A DNA stretch of 55,000 bases from Mesostigma viride (lineage: Eukaryota; Streptophyta; Mesostigmatophyceae; Mesostigmatales; Mesostigmataceae): assembly GCA_009746045.1 (NCBI GenBank), contig RPFO01000082.1, positions 2,575,266-2,630,265 of the forward strand. The letters are read 5' to 3'. A program made the position numbers and the translations under genes. The notes beneath the pieces are model-generated. The model did no database searches and was not told the origin of the DNA. It saw only the letters and a list, made by a program, of their open reading frames with translations. Every line of letters begins with the position of its first letter. Position 1 is the first letter of the stretch. Positions 1 to 10,963 of the stretch are shown here, piece by piece.

Positions 1-1542
1 CAAGAGACTAGGGCGGTTATCAGGCCAACGGGGAGGGACGATTCCACCTTCCCACTTGCACTGCTGGAGAGGACGGATTTTGGGACGACCCACAAGGAGG
101 AAACGAAATGGTGGGTCCTGATTGCGCCCGAACCCCCAACCGAACAGGCTGTGGTGCCCCAACCCGTACAGCCTGTGGCGGGGGCTGTGGTGGTGACGGG
201 GGCTGTGCCGGAGGAAGGCCAAGCCGAACATGCCGAGGCAGAGGACGTCCAGTCGGGTCGCCAAAAAAAGGTGGGGGAGAAGCGGGAACCCCCGCGGAAG
301 TTTGGGTCGGAGGAGCTGGCATCCGAAATCGAGCAGCAGGGCCCGTGGATTTCTAAGAAAATTTACGGGTCTGACGGGGAAACGACCTGTGAGTTCATGA
401 TGAAGACTTTCGCGTGGGAGAAAAGCGATGGGCCGACACGGTTGGCTCAAGTGGTACTTAATGCAATGGAGGGGTTCGAATTTGTTGTGAAGAGGAAGGG
501 GGGGGTGAACCAGCCGGATATCAAGAATGGGATATGGCTGCTGAATTTGGAACACCACGCGAAGCTGTGGAATGATGAGGAATTGTTGAAGGGTCGAACG
601 GGTGCGTGGGTGGAGAAAAGGGACTGGAAGGCGGCGAAGGATTGTGGAGATTTCAATGGTGTGAAGGACGCCTGGTCGTCGTACCTAGGCGATTTCACGG
701 GATTCTTCAACCCACCCGTGATCTTCATTGGGTCAAAGGAGCAGGTGGATGGGTTTAAGGTCCTTCTGAAGGTACTTGGGAAGCGGCCTGAGGGGGAGGA
801 TATTTCCAATCCCAACGGCCGTTCGGGCAAGGAAATTGCGGGTGCAGCCCAGAAGCGTCCGCTGGAGACGGCAGGCGCTGGCACCAAAAAGAAACGCCGG
901 AAGCGCGCCGCCTCGGAGACCCCCTCGGCCGAAGACGTCTCAATGGGGGATGATGAGGATGTCGGGTCACATGGGGGTGATGATGGGGAGGAGGTTGGTG
1001 ATGATGGTGCCGGCGATGATGAGGGGGGCGGGAATGAGGGTGGTGATAAGGGGGGCGGGTCGAAGGACGGAGAGGGGGGGGTTCGAAGGGCGGAGAGGGG
1101 GGCGGGTCGAAGGGCGGAGAGGGGGGGGGTCGAAGGACGGAGAGGGGGGCGGGTCAAAGGGCGGAGAGGGGGGCGGGTCGAAGGGCGGAGAGGGGGGGGG
1201 TCGAAGGACGGAGAGGGGGGCGGGTCGAAGGGCGGAGAGGGGGGGGGTCGAAGGGCGGAGAGGGGGGGGGTCGAAGGACGGAGAGGGGGGCGGGTCGAAG
1301 GGCGGAGAGGGGGGCGGGTCAAAGGGCGGAGAGGGGGGCGGAGAGAAGGGCGGAGAGGGGGGCGGGTCGACCGGCGCATCGGGGGAAGGGGGGAAGGAGG
1401 GGGGGGAGGGGAGGGAGGCTCGAAGGGGAATTCGGGGGCGTCTGGGGGGGGATGTTGGGGCGTGCCGTCGACTACTGCAAAAAGCTCCTTTCGCCTGGCG
1501 GGCACGTTCGATCAAGAGCAACGGCTAGTCATCTGTCAAAGG
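1..1542 (+). CDS. Gene 1, 5' part: unknown protein with Gly/Arg-rich repeat, open at left edge
   Basis: The frame is open from the first base of the window, so the true start lies to the left; no in-frame ATG is needed near 150. The part up to about position 900 has ordinary composition (tryptophans, charged residues, a segment reading WLLNLEHHAKLW) and ends in a basic KKKRRKR stretch that could be a nuclear localisation signal. From about 1036 it runs into a GC-rich minisatellite. A donor-like GTAAGT follows at 1543, and a CAG acceptor at 1661 opens an acidic exon. The direct 1542/1662 join does not give the obvious acidic frame (GDESEEE), so an extra splice or an indel inside the G-rich repeat is likely. 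No domain family is recognised. Whether this is a cellular gene or a transposon gene is not decided by the sequence. Confidence 0.5.
1036..1371. repeat. G-rich coding minisatellite, roughly 24-bp unit
   Basis: Imperfect copies of a unit close to GGGCGGGTCGAAGGGCGGAGA follow one another with G runs of different length. The G-run length changes move the reading frame between copies, so the encoded Gly/Arg/Glu-rich tract differs by frame. The array sits inside the gene 1 exon. Confidence 0.8.
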
Positions 1543-1661
1543 GTAAGTTAATCTGAGTGAATATGGTCGGTTAAATTATGATGTTTGCATATTCCCAAGT
1601 TTGATTTGCGATTGTAATGATAACTAATTGCGCCGCTCGTCATTGCTTGTCCCACCCACAG

Positions 1662-2478
1662 GTGACGAGTCTGAAGAGGAGCCGCCAAAGGATGACGCGC
1701 ATGGCGGCCCACCCAAAGGGTTTGAGGAAGATTCGGAAGAATCGGAAGAATCGGAACCTGAGGAGGAAGCGCCACAAAGACGTGTCACAGTTACCGCAAC
1801 CCAGCCCAAGCCACTAGACAAGAAAGTGCCACCACCAAGTTGGCAGACGTGGATGGAGAATCTGGAAGGTGGGGGGGGGGGAAACGGGTCGTGCCCCGCT
1901 CGCCTGTTGGATGTCCGGTTTCGGTATTGTGCAAGCACGGCGGTGAATTTTGCCAGTATCGGAAGAACCAATCCCAGCGCCTTGATACGTTGTGGAAGCC
2001 CACGTGGGCTGCTGATTCGGTGGCTAAACTCAATGCAGACCCAATGAAGCTGGCACACATGCCTGATTTCCACGTCGACACGTTCCTGGTGCATGGAGTC
2101 GTTCGAAAGGTGGATAAAACGGGCGTGTGGTACGTTAAATTTTGGGCAGAAGGGTGTGACGAAAAGGGAATCTGGATTAATGGGGAGCAGGGGACGATGC
2201 CCGCGGCAATTTTCAAGGTACAACAAGACGAGATGCGGAACTGTTTCAAGCCACCTGAGGGAACGTATTTGGAGTGGTGGATGGACAAGGGGTACCTGGC
2301 GACCAGATCTTCCCCAGCGACCAGATCTTCCCCACGACTCCAAGAGAAGGGGGGAGACCAAGCCGCAGGGCAGGGCAAACGAAAACCTCAAGGGAAGGCT
2401 GGCGCAGATGTGCGGGAGGGGGGTGTAAAGAAGCCCAGCGGACGGGGTGTAAAGAAACGCCTGTTAGTAGGTAGTTAG
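1662..2478 (+). CDS. Gene 1, 3' exon: acidic linker plus WVKFW-type domain, broken at a G10 run
   Basis: This exon follows a good acceptor (polypyrimidine then CAG at 1661). It first encodes an acidic Ser/Glu-rich linker, then PPPSWQTWMENLEGG, then meets a run of ten G at 1871-1880. The well-formed sequence after the run (containing GVWYVKFWAEGCDEKGIW, then a Lys/Gly-rich tail ending at a TAG at 2476-2478) is in a different frame. One base gained or lost in the G run, or a sequencing error there, accounts for the break. A perfect repeat near 2302-2335 (ACCAGATCTTCCCC twice) duplicates the peptide ATRSSP. The family is not recognised. The C-terminal basic tail suggests nucleic acid or nuclear association, which is inference only. 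Confidence 0.5.
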
Positions 2479-2980
2479 ATAGCTTGATCTGAACTCGTGT
2501 ACATTTGTAAAGATCGATCTGTACATCTGTCTCCAGAGCATTCACTTGAATATTCAAAGTTCAAGTGGGAATTACTGGTTGGGTTGTGCACAGGCTTGTG
2601 CACAATTTTGGCAATAATTATAATTCGTTCTATAAATAGAACTAGCGGGGTCGTGGAGAGGGTTGTGCAATTGTAAATAATCTACAACTTGTCTCACTTG
2701 CTTACCCTCCGAGTGCATGACACTATGACAAAAACAGCCAATTTTACCCCGACTTGAATAAATTTTAATAAATGTTAATAAATTTTAATAAATTTAAGCA
2801 ATCTAGTAATGAAAAGTGCACGCGGAAAGCGCACCAGTGACCAAATTGCATGAAATGGTAATGATTTCATGTGGAAACGCATTCACAATGAGCATCAATT
2901 GTCATGTATTTGTTGAAATGGCGTCTCCTCAAGTAATAAAATTTGGCATGGGTATTGTAGATTGATTGTGGGCCCCCCCT
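2479..2980. other. Non-coding AT-rich spacer
   Basis: There is no convincing open frame. It contains a degenerate AATAAATTTT run at 2756-2802 that may serve as a 3' processing region for gene 1. It ends at a C7 run that abuts the LINE copy. Confidence 0.5.
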
Positions 2981-4672
2981 AAATAAAGCTAGGCATCATC
3001 TGGAGTGTGGCACATCATAGGCACACATGTACATGATTAAATAAAGCGTGTGGCTTAGCTAGGATAGTGCCTCTAGGAGGCGTACATGTACATGGCCACG
3101 GTCTATCTATTCTACACTACTACTGCTGTATTCCCCTAAGCTGGGGCGTCTGGAGTCGTTGGGGCCGCGGGGGTCGCCTGCCAGGGCTTGTGGCCGACGT
3201 AGATGGCCGCCCCCTTCCAGTACACCGGCTGCCCCGCCTTGGTCTTCCGGAGCTGGAGGTAGGTGGGCCATAGCTCCCGTCGCCGTTGTTGCTGCGCCAG
3301 GGTCAAGTCGTCGTCAAGGGTGAAGAGAGTCTTCTCGAGCCGCTTGCGGCGTCGGAGAAAAGAAATCTTGTCCGCCGGGGTCTTAAAGGTGAGAAGGAGC
3401 GGGGGCGGCCCTGCCTTACCCGCGCGCGGGGAAGGCGGTGGGCGACCAGGTCGATCTCACCAGTAAGGCCCATGCGACTAAGAATTTCTCTCTCAAACGC
3501 ACGTGCAAGCTTCTCGGAATTCTCACCTTCCTCCATGTCGAGGTTCTTGACAATGACGTTAAGGCTGCGCTTGGCAAGCTCGGCCTCCTCGCGGAGGTCA
3601 AGCGTCTGCCGCTGGAGCTGGGCTGCGACGGCGGAGGTGGTGGAGGTGGTGTGCTGCTTAAGCATGTCCGCCCAGGTCGTGATGGGAGGAGCATCGCCGG
3701 CCAGGCCAGCAGAGGTTGGCTTGGCGGCAATGTCCTTCACCGCCTGGGCGGTGAGGCCCGCGGTGTTCTGCAGGACCTCGATAGCGATGGCATTATCCTT
3801 AAGACGTTGGTCAATGTCGCGGAGCTGGGCGGTGATGGAGTCGGTGGAGGCGGAGGGGGGGGGTGGAGGCGAGGAGGGTGGCGGTGGCGGTGGGGATGGT
3901 GGGGAGCTCAGCAGCCAGCGTGCGACCCACAGCTGCCACATCTGCAGCTAGGGGCGTCACGTGCTGTGAGATGGTTTCTTGGAGGTGGAGGAGGAAGGTG
4001 GATTCGGTCAAGGGGGAGGGGGTCCAGAGGTCCGTGACAGAGCGGTCAAGGATGGAAAAGAGGGCGGCGAGCTGAAGACGGGGGCGAGACCAGCGGGCCA
4101 GGTTCTCAGGTCGGTGAGTAAACCGGCCGTCAGGTCCAGGGCGGAGGCGGTAATGGCTGTGAAGGCGCTGGCACAGGTCGAGAATGGAGGCGTATGACCC
4201 ATAAAACACGAGCTCCAGTATCTTGATGGGTGGCATGTCGAAAAAGCCGGGTCTGGCACCGTCGAAGGTGGAAAATAACCCGTCAACGTCAAAGTCGCGC
4301 TCAGACCAGCTTGGTTCGGTTGGGCGGCTGCGTTTTGGCTCGGGCGAGGCTGAGGGCGAGGCAGGAAGCCCGGGAGGGTGCTGGGCGACAACCAGTGCGC
4401 GACTAGGGTCACCACCGCCTTCCGGCCCTGATGGCGAAGCTGCAGCCGGAGCTGCAGACGTATTTTCATTGCCGAGCGCAGCCGTCAGGCTGCGTTGCGT
4501 CGATGGGCGTTTGCTCATCGTATATTGCGTAATAGCGTCGGAAAATTATATCAGCATGTGCGTCGTAGAAAGACGCGTCGATTGTGATATTCACGGCTAA
4601 ATTCGGTGCTCAAACGTGAAAGTTATGAGCTCCGCCGTCAGCCATGGCTACCTCGTGGCTCGTGGCTCGTGG
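2981..4672 (-). mobile_element. ORF1-only LINE derivative, copy 1 (lacks the 3' hairpin tail)
   Basis: This is nearly identical to the copies at 14247-16219 and 38659-40677, in the same orientation. It holds the 5' leader with GAGCCAC repeats (4648-4672, reading leftward), ORF1, and part of the 3' UTR. It stops at a C7 run at 2974-2980, about 270 bp short of the terminal hairpin present in copies 2 and 3. No reverse transcriptase is present, and I see no target duplication. It has lost its 3' end by deletion or was made by an atypical insertion. Confidence 0.8.
3136..4518 (-). pseudogene. LINE ORF1-like protein, copy 1, two frame breaks
   Basis: It starts with MSKRPSTQRSL and has a Pro/Ser-rich region, a helical middle, then a C-terminal part resembling LINE ORF1 RNA-binding domains: SLNVIVKNLDMEEGE, a LLLTFKTPADKISFLRRRKR block and a DDDLTLAQQQRRRELWP block. 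The last two look like the strand/helix pattern and C-terminal domain of ORF1 proteins, where RNA binding and chaperone activity reside. The frame is broken at a run of nine C (minus strand, near 3855), where 8 or 11 would keep it open. It is broken again near 3420, where this copy lacks one base that copies 2 and 3 have. Confidence 0.65.
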
Positions 4673-5211
4673 CAGGTCCCGTAAGATCTATGCATGTCGC
4701 ATATATTCGACGACTGCACATTTCAAGACTGCACGTGTATATATATCATGCCGGGAGGACCGGCTGGACCTGGAGGGCCAGCGGGCCCCATGGTCGGCGC
4801 GGACCTGGACGTCATATTGGCGTCAGCGCTTGTCGGTGGCGCTGACTCGGGCCATGGCGGACATCATGCTCCGCCGTACGCGGGCTGATTTTGCGGTGCA
4901 GCAGGGCTATTAGGTTCCTCCCGTTAGGCGTTTCCATTGGTCTTATCGTACTTCGTAGTATAGAGCTTTGACATGGCTCTGTATATAGGTTTATAGCTGG
5001 GCGTTTGCTTTGGTTTGAGTGATTTCACTCTGCTGTAAGTAATTATATTTTTAATATATATCATGATGAATGCATATACTGCTCAGTAACATGCCCAACA
5101 AGCATAACTTGACTGGCATAACACAAAGGCATCAACTGTGAACCTCTAATAATAAGCATGCCAGCGTCCATGAATTCAGGGGCATCCATGCTCGGATCCA
5201 CCCTTCCTCGA
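4673..5211. other. Spacer, no supported gene
   Basis: Short open frames here lack coding character. The stretch 4960-5062 ends in GTAAGTAATTAT and an AT-rich run resembling 49410-49442, which suggests a dispersed repeat end. This is presumably downstream sequence of gene 2, which reads leftward and stops at 5212. Confidence 0.4.
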
Positions 5212-5231
5212 CTACGCCCCGTCAAAGTCGG

Positions 5232-5320
<89 letters not shown>

Positions 5321-6191
5321 CCCCCCTCCTCACTACTACTACCACTGGAAGAGTGTGGCACCTCAAGATCACTGGCTGCATCGGCGTCCATGGCATCGCC
5401 CACGTGCGTCCCGCGATTAAACGCATTGGCCGCGTGGGGGCAACCACAAACAAACTGGAGGACATCATCCAGCTTATCGTACGTTGCTACCTTCCCATCT
5501 GCCCAGATTGTCTCGATGTGCAATGCCCCGTCATCTTCAGACACCCCGAGAACCCAACCATGAAAACGCTTTCGGGATGAGCCCCAGAGCGCACACAACC
5601 TCATGCCTTTGAGAGCGCACGTGCCATGGTCGGCAAAGTATGAGGCACAAGCCGACTTGCAAGTTACAGTAGCGGATCGCAAGGTTTGGTAGCCCGCATA
5701 ATGCACCCCCGGATGGTCTTCCAGAGCTTGAAGGGTAGCTTTGGACAGCTTGCGGGCTCCCGTAAGGGTTGGTGTGAAAGTGGCACGGCCTGTGGAGACC
5801 GTCCAATGCTGCACTATGATATCGGAAGTCGCCACTGTCAACCCCTGCCCAGCCCCGCCTGCAAGGGAGAACTTGCTGAACTGCCCATCCCAGTTGGGGG
5901 AATACAACACAGACACCGTGACAGTCTTGCACGAGCGGACGTTTGTAGCATCTATCACCTTGACCAAGATCTCCTCTGTCCATGGCATGCCATACCCGCA
6001 CACCACGGCTGGCCGCTTGATCACCAGCATGTCGCCACGATTAATGATATCAGGTTGTACCGTGAAAACTAGGTCCGTGGTGGTGGTGGTGGTGGTGGTG
6101 ACCGCAGGACCCTCGGAAATGGTGCCAGATTCTGCCAGCCGCGCCGCCCGTCGAACTGTTGCCTGGAGTTGATGTGGGCGGTTGTTCTCGC
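5212..6191 (-). CDS. Gene 2, last exon: C-terminal part with poly-Thr and long poly-Asp tract
   Basis: An acceptor (TTTTGTCCCATGCAG on the minus strand, AG at 6193-6192) opens this exon in the frame GENNRPHQ. It has a poly-Thr run from ACC repeats, a segment with KVIDATNVRSCKTVTVSVLY, a Cys-containing segment (ATVTCKSACASYFADHGTC), and an FHGWVLGVSEDDGALHIE segment. It ends in an acidic tail of about 30 Asp before ADFDGA and a TAG. The donor for the preceding exon is not clear, so the join to 6192-7817 is unresolved. The segment is not recognised by family; its place downstream of the transposase-like core is the only guide to function. Confidence 0.6.
5232..5319. repeat. (ATC)n microsatellite, about 29 units, coding for poly-Asp
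   Basis: This is an uninterrupted ATC/GAT trinucleotide array. On the minus strand it encodes the aspartate run at the C-terminus of gene 2. Runs this long are length-unstable, so allele length should vary. Confidence 0.95.
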
Positions 6192-7817
6192 CTGCATGGG
6201 ACAAAATAGGATGGACAGGCTCCTCAAGCGCCCGAGCTCCGCCCTGATGACAGACTGGTCCCCTGCGGGGCGCAAGCAGAATGGAATGGGATTGTTTGCC
6301 TGTTCCTTTCTGCACGCCGATATCTTCTCAACCATAATGTCAAAGGCGGATGGAGATTCCTCAACATCACCGGGCTGCTCGGGAAAGTTGCTGATCTCGG
6401 CATTAAGCTCTTGCTGCTTCTCATCGCTGATAAAATAAAACTTTTCGTTCAGCTTGGAGCAGTGTGAGCGGATGGCCTTCTCCGGGTCCCAGTCCCGAAA
6501 AGGTGCAAGGCCAGGGCTGCCTTTGGGGGCCTTCACCGCCTCCATGACCAGAGCACCGACAAGAATCTTCCCATCACTCGCACGCCTGCCAATTGGGTGG
6601 ACACCATCACAAGGCTCCTGATTTGGTCCGCACGGCTGCCAACGGTTTGCCGGGACACGAGCTAGCGCTTCAGATGTGGCCAACCTGTACCTTAGAAAAC
6701 AGTCATCACCAATGTCTTCCTGCTGGTCCTCGGGCTTTCGGCCAAACAACTCAATATCAAAGACCTTGGACACTGGTGTTTTCTCCTTGACCAAGTGATA
6801 GGAGGCGGCGTTGGCGGCGATGACATCAGCGACAGTGGCAGCAGTGGCACTCCCAGCGACCGCGGCGCGCACGGCAGCGCCGGCAGGGGCGGCGCCGGCA
6901 GCGGTGGCACTCCCAGCGACCGCGGCGCGCGGGGCAGCGCTGGCAGGGGCGGCGGTGGCAGCTGTGGAACTCCCAGCGACCGCGGCGCGCACGGCAGCGC
7001 CGGCAGGGGCGGCGCCGGCAGCGGTGGCACTCCCAGCGACCGCGGCGCGCAGGGCAGCGCTGGCAGGGGCGGCGGTGGCAGCGGTGGAACTCCCAGCGAC
7101 CGCGGCGCGCACGGCAGCGCCGGCAGGGGCGGCGCCGGCAGCGGTGGCACTCCCAGCGACCGCGGCGCGCGGGGCAGCGCCGGCAGGGGCGGCGGTGGCA
7201 GCGGTGGAACTCCCAGCGACCGCGGCGCGCACGGCAGCGCCGGCAGCGGTGGCACTCCCAGCGACCGCGGCGCGTGCGGCAGCGCTGGCAGGGGCGGCAG
7301 TGGCAGCGGTGGCACTCCCAGCGACCGCAGCGCGTGCGGCAGCGCTGGCAGGGGCGGCGCCGGCAGCGGTGGAATTCCCAGCGACCGCGGCGCGCGGGGC
7401 AGCGCCGGCAGCGGTGGCACTCCCAGCGACCGCGGCGCGTGCGGCAGCGCTGGCAGGGGCGGCAGTGGCAGCGGTGGCACTCCCAGCGACCGCGGCGCGT
7501 GCGGCAGCGCTGGCAGGGGCGGCAGTGGCAGCGGTGGCACTCCCAGCGACCGCGGCGCGTGCGGCAGCGCCGGCAGGGGCGGCGCCGGCAGCGGTGGAAT
7601 TCCCAGCGACCGCGGCGCGCGGGGCAGCGCCGGCAGGGGCGGCGCCAGCAGCGGTGGCACTCCCAGCGACCGCGGCGCGACGAGAAACGGCGGTCGCAAC
7701 AGCCGTGGCAGATGCATCGAGAACCTTGACCACGTCAGCAGACTTCACCCAACGGCCAAGGTTCGGGTCGATGCAGCCGTCCAGCCATTCCGTGAAATTG
7801 TAGGCTGCCTTGATTTC
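6192..7817 (-). CDS. Gene 2, exon with 60-bp Ala-rich repeat array
   Basis: The exon opens after the acceptor CTTGACACAG and is in phase with the previous exon (donor at 7989). It starts [18 protein letters not shown], a compact Trp-containing segment. It then has about 14 units of an Ala/Gly/Pro repeat ([17 protein letters not shown]-like), followed by ordinary coding sequence: [35 protein letters not shown], and a charged segment ending near 6230. The non-repeat parts look like continuation of a DUF7869-type protein. Its 3' boundary is uncertain because no strong donor is visible before the 6192 acceptor. Confidence 0.65.
6811..7680. repeat. 60-bp coding minisatellite, about 14 units
   Basis: The period is exactly 60 bp over most of the array, with some units shortened to 30-36 bp. 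The variants are always multiples of three, so the frame is kept. Each unit encodes 20 residues rich in Ala, Gly, Pro and Ser on the minus strand. Confidence 0.95.
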
Positions 7818-7989
7818 CTGTGTCAAGATGGTGGAAAAAGAAAGCGAAGTCCAAGGGTAGCATTAAGTCACACAATGACAATTGATACATTATTCTGGCA
7901 TAGGAAAAAGGAATCAGCATAACAACAATGTCATGTCGTGAGGAAACCACATAATTGCTTTATACAATACCCACAAACAAACATGTTAC

Positions 7990-8480
7990 CTTGGACATGG
8001 GGGGCTTGGGGTTGATGAGAGCCATGCTCGCGTTCGGCCCTTTCTTCCAGAAGTGGTCGAAGGCGTCACCAAGGCCGTTGAGGACATCCTTGAATGTCGC
8101 CATTGTGACCGGGGCAAGGTCAGAGACCTTGTTCTTCATGCCAGCAAACCAACGGCACAACCACCCAAAACGCTGGTCTACATCGTTATGAGTGTGCCCC
8201 GGAGGTAAACGGCAGAGGCGAATGCGTTTAAAGAGCCTACGCACAATTAGGAAGCTTAATAACCCCATGACCTCCTCATTCATATTATCCCCTCCCCCAT
8301 CCATTTGGAGGACGAGGGTGTCAGGGAGGCCATAGTTTCTTAGCTCTTCGTCAGGAGAATTCAGCCACGGTTGCTCCTCGCACACCTCAACCAACTGGTG
8401 CACAAGAACTGTCGCCGTTATCCGCCCGCTATTACCCGGCACCTCTGGATTGCTAACCCATGGATATACCACCCAGAAAA
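7990..8480 (-). CDS. Gene 2, core exon with DUF7869-type (DDE-like) motifs
   Basis: The key motifs are LVLQMDGGGDNMNEE and LPPGHTHNDVDQRFGWL. They match the pattern of DUF7869 proteins, where an aspartate in a D-x-GGxN context and a GHTHxDxDQ block are conserved; I regard these as an RNase H-fold transposase-like core. The exon ends cleanly at a donor (AAG|GTAACA, exon end 7990). Its 5' side is ambiguous. Either an intron spans 8445-8541 (GTAAGC to CCAG, phases agree), or the exon is continuous with the upstream one and one extra T in a T5 run (plus-strand A run 8477-8481) breaks the frame. The second option gives a natural IFWVVYPWVSNPEVPG segment. The transposase assignment is inference from motifs. 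Confidence 0.65.
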
Positions 8481-8541
8481 ATGTCCTCGCGCTGCATGTA
8501 ATATATTGAGCAAATCAACTGGTAAGGGATGTGGAGCTTAC

Positions 8542-9407
8542 GGCTGCCGAGCCATTCTTTAGAGGCAGCACCTCTGGTGGGTACTGCATTCTTGAGTTTA
8601 GCGAGCACGTCCATAGCTATAGATAAGAAGCGGCCAATGGCGCCCTCATGCCGCCTACCATAATACGCAAAGCGCTCACTCTTGAAAAAATCATTGTGGT
8701 CAGCTAGCTTTTCCTTTGCCTCTGCCCATTTCTTTTGGTCTGTGGTGCGCCAGAACAATATTGCATCTTTATATTTCCTGCAGCGTGAGCATTCGCCCAT
8801 TACCTTGGATCTATACTTTTCGATCCTGACTTGTGTGTTGACTATGACCAAGCGAAATATCTTCCTGAATAGACTCTCCCCGACTGTAGGCTCCCCATAG
8901 CTGTCCTTCTCAGCCTTGTACTCGCTGTAAAGAGTCTTTTTGCAGGGCTCCTCCACTATACTAGCTCCATCCCGTGGGTCCTTCTCAACCGCAGGTCTCA
9001 ACCAACGCCGGATCCACAACTCGCACACAGCCTTCGCCTCCTCCATAAACGTAGAAAATGAAAAAAGCGCACGAGGCTTGGAGCCCGGTTTGTGCTGTGC
9101 GAGAGTGCTACCGAGCTCAAGGTCGTAGTCGTCGTCGTCGTCGATCACAGGATCAGGCTTGACAGTCGTCTTTACAGCAAGGTGCCAATTGTGCGTGTTG
9201 ATGTGCAAAGCATGACGGAACGCCGACTCGCACATGCGATAGTAAAAAGGGATTGGTTCTGGCCCGCCAATGGTCTCGTTGCCTTGGATGATGAAACGAT
9301 AATCTTCATGCAGCCTATACCGCTTGTGACGGTTGGCCACTCCTGGTATTGGTCTTTCTCTTTGACCCGCCAGTCTCAGCTGCGTTGTTATAAACTCCTT
9401 TCTATCA
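8542..9407 (-). CDS. Gene 2, second coding block, with CxxC motif
   Basis: This continues the gene 2 reading frame immediately left of the CACTA-like insertion. It includes VANRHKRYRLHEDYRFI, an Asp-rich stretch (DDDDDYDLELG), and a GECSRCRKYKDA motif typical of the region before the catalytic core in DUF7869 proteins. It ends ASKEWLGS. A possible donor (GCC|GTAAGC) lies at 8541. Position 9407 is not an exon end: it is where the transposon interrupts the exon, and the frame resumes at 16325/16326. Confidence 0.65.
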
Positions 9408-9412
9408 CACTA

Positions 9413-9760
9413 GGAAGTCGGGTTCTGAGATTTTTCTCAGGATTCCTGAGATTTCCTGATTTTTTCTTGGGATTTCAGGAGAAATCCTGAGAAACCCTGA
9501 GACTTTTCTCAGGATTCCTGATTTATATCAGGACTTCCTCTTGAGAATCTTGAGAAGTGCCTGAGATGCGTCTCGCGAAACACTGAGAAACACTGAGATT
9601 CGTAAAAAAATCCTGAGAAATCCTGAGATCCTGAGAAAACCCGCTGAATCAGAAAAAATCAGGAAAATCAGGACACTTAACAGCACAAAAAATCAGGAAA
9701 ATCAGGACACTTAGCATGGCACAAAAAATCAGGAAAATCAGGACACTGAGCATGACACTT
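9413..9760. repeat. Left subterminal repeat array of CACTA-like element 1
   Basis: It consists of repeated CCTGAGAAATC and its inverse, together with AAAATCAGGAAAATCAGGACACT units, in both orientations. In CACTA elements such arrays are transposase binding regions; that role here is inferred from position and structure. Confidence 0.85.
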
Positions 9761-9920
9761 GAGAACTCTCAAGTGCATGAAGACAGGACACTTATGCAAT
9801 ATATGTGGATGCAGAAATGATGCAGTTGACACACATGTTCATTGGAAATAAATAAATATAAGTGTGACAAGCACACAACAAGTTACATCAATCCATCATT
9901 ACATTATATTAGGAATATAA

Positions 9921-10963
9921 TCAATCCCACTCCTCATCAGTGTATGCAGCACTGTCAGAGTCCGCATAATTTACTACCACACGTTGCCTCTCACTTCTCC
10001 TTTGTGTGGGAATGCATGCCTCACCGTCGCTGCTCAGCGACAAATCACTAGCAATGTCATCAGGGCTTGATGCGCTGCCACTAGCCGCTGCCATGGACTT
10101 GCCAGCAATGCTCTTGCCACGCGAGCGGTTTGGTGCAGCGGCTGTGTGTGTTTCTACCAATGTGTCCGCAGTGCGCTTGCCACGCGAGCGGCTTGGTGCA
10201 GTGGTTGCTTGTGGTTCTACCAATGTGCCAACAGTGCGCTTGCCACGTGAGCGATTAGGTGCAGTGGTTGCTTGTGGCTCCGCAGCCATGCGTGCAGTGG
10301 TTGCTTGTGGATCTATGGGTGCAGTGCGATTACCTTGTGAACGACCTCGTGTTGTCATGTCTCTTCGCTTAACACACAGTGTCACCTTGCGCTGCAGGTT
10401 CATATCAGCATACACGTCTGTGGTTCTCAGCTGAGCACCTGCAGCACGGGATAATACATGCTGGGCTGCACTACACGTTTCCTTTACCATTTGCCACGGC
10501 AATTTACAGTGCACGATGGCTATCTCAGGTGCATACTCTGGATCAACTACAAAACCAACTGAACATACACTCCCGGGAAGGACTAAAGCATCCTGCTTGG
10601 GCGCTCGCTCCCCTAAAGGTATAAGCGTCAATCCCTCTAAAGGGAGCTCTTTCACAGAACCGACATCAAACAGAGCGACCTTTAAAAGAACTTGCCTACT
10701 CCATCCTTCCGTCGGGGCACGGAGGAAACTATGCAGAATGTGTGTGATGCGGCCATACCTAACCCCCTCTTTACCATAAACCATTACTCCCGAGTTGCGA
10801 TGGCGAACAGTTTGTCGAAGGTCGGCGACTGCAGTTCGGTAATTGCTGCCATTGATGTGGATTGAGTCATGCTCGTCACAAGCAGGCTCCATGCCACACA
10901 CCGCCGCCGTAATCATCGTGGGGAGGCGTGGCTCCTGGTTTTGCGTGATCCATTGCTTTCTAT
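9921..10963 (-). CDS. CACTA-like element 1: C-terminal exon with DUF4216-type domain
   Basis: An acceptor (TTGCTCAG, exon start 10963) leads into RKQWITQNQEPRLPTM, then INGSNYRTAVADLRQ, HRNSGVMVYG, GRITHIL and VLLKVALFDVG. This order (short His/Asn-Gly strand, xYRT, NSGV, YG-I, then a hydrophobic strand ending in FD) matches the DUF4216 domain found at the C-terminus of plant CACTA transposases. Then comes LVLPGSVCSVGFVVDPEYAPE, a repeated basic segment with PNRSRGKR-type units (a nuclear signal-like region), and an acidic end YTDEEWD. A homologous exon is in the second CACTA-like element (23533-24472). Upstream catalytic exons are missing between here and the other end. Confidence 0.75.

Noticed and set aside
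151-1551. Start of gene 1 at a GTG at 151
   Set aside because: The frame is open from position 1 with coding-like sequence, so the start is outside the window.
5061-5580. Open frames of poly-Met and poly-Ile across the ATC tract
   Set aside because: They are other-frame readings of the trinucleotide repeat that encodes Asp in gene 2.
6795-7922. Long plus-strand Gly/Arg-rich and Ala-rich frames over the 60-bp array
   Set aside because: Shadows of the repeat; the minus strand has continuous ordinary coding sequence and splice sites on both sides.
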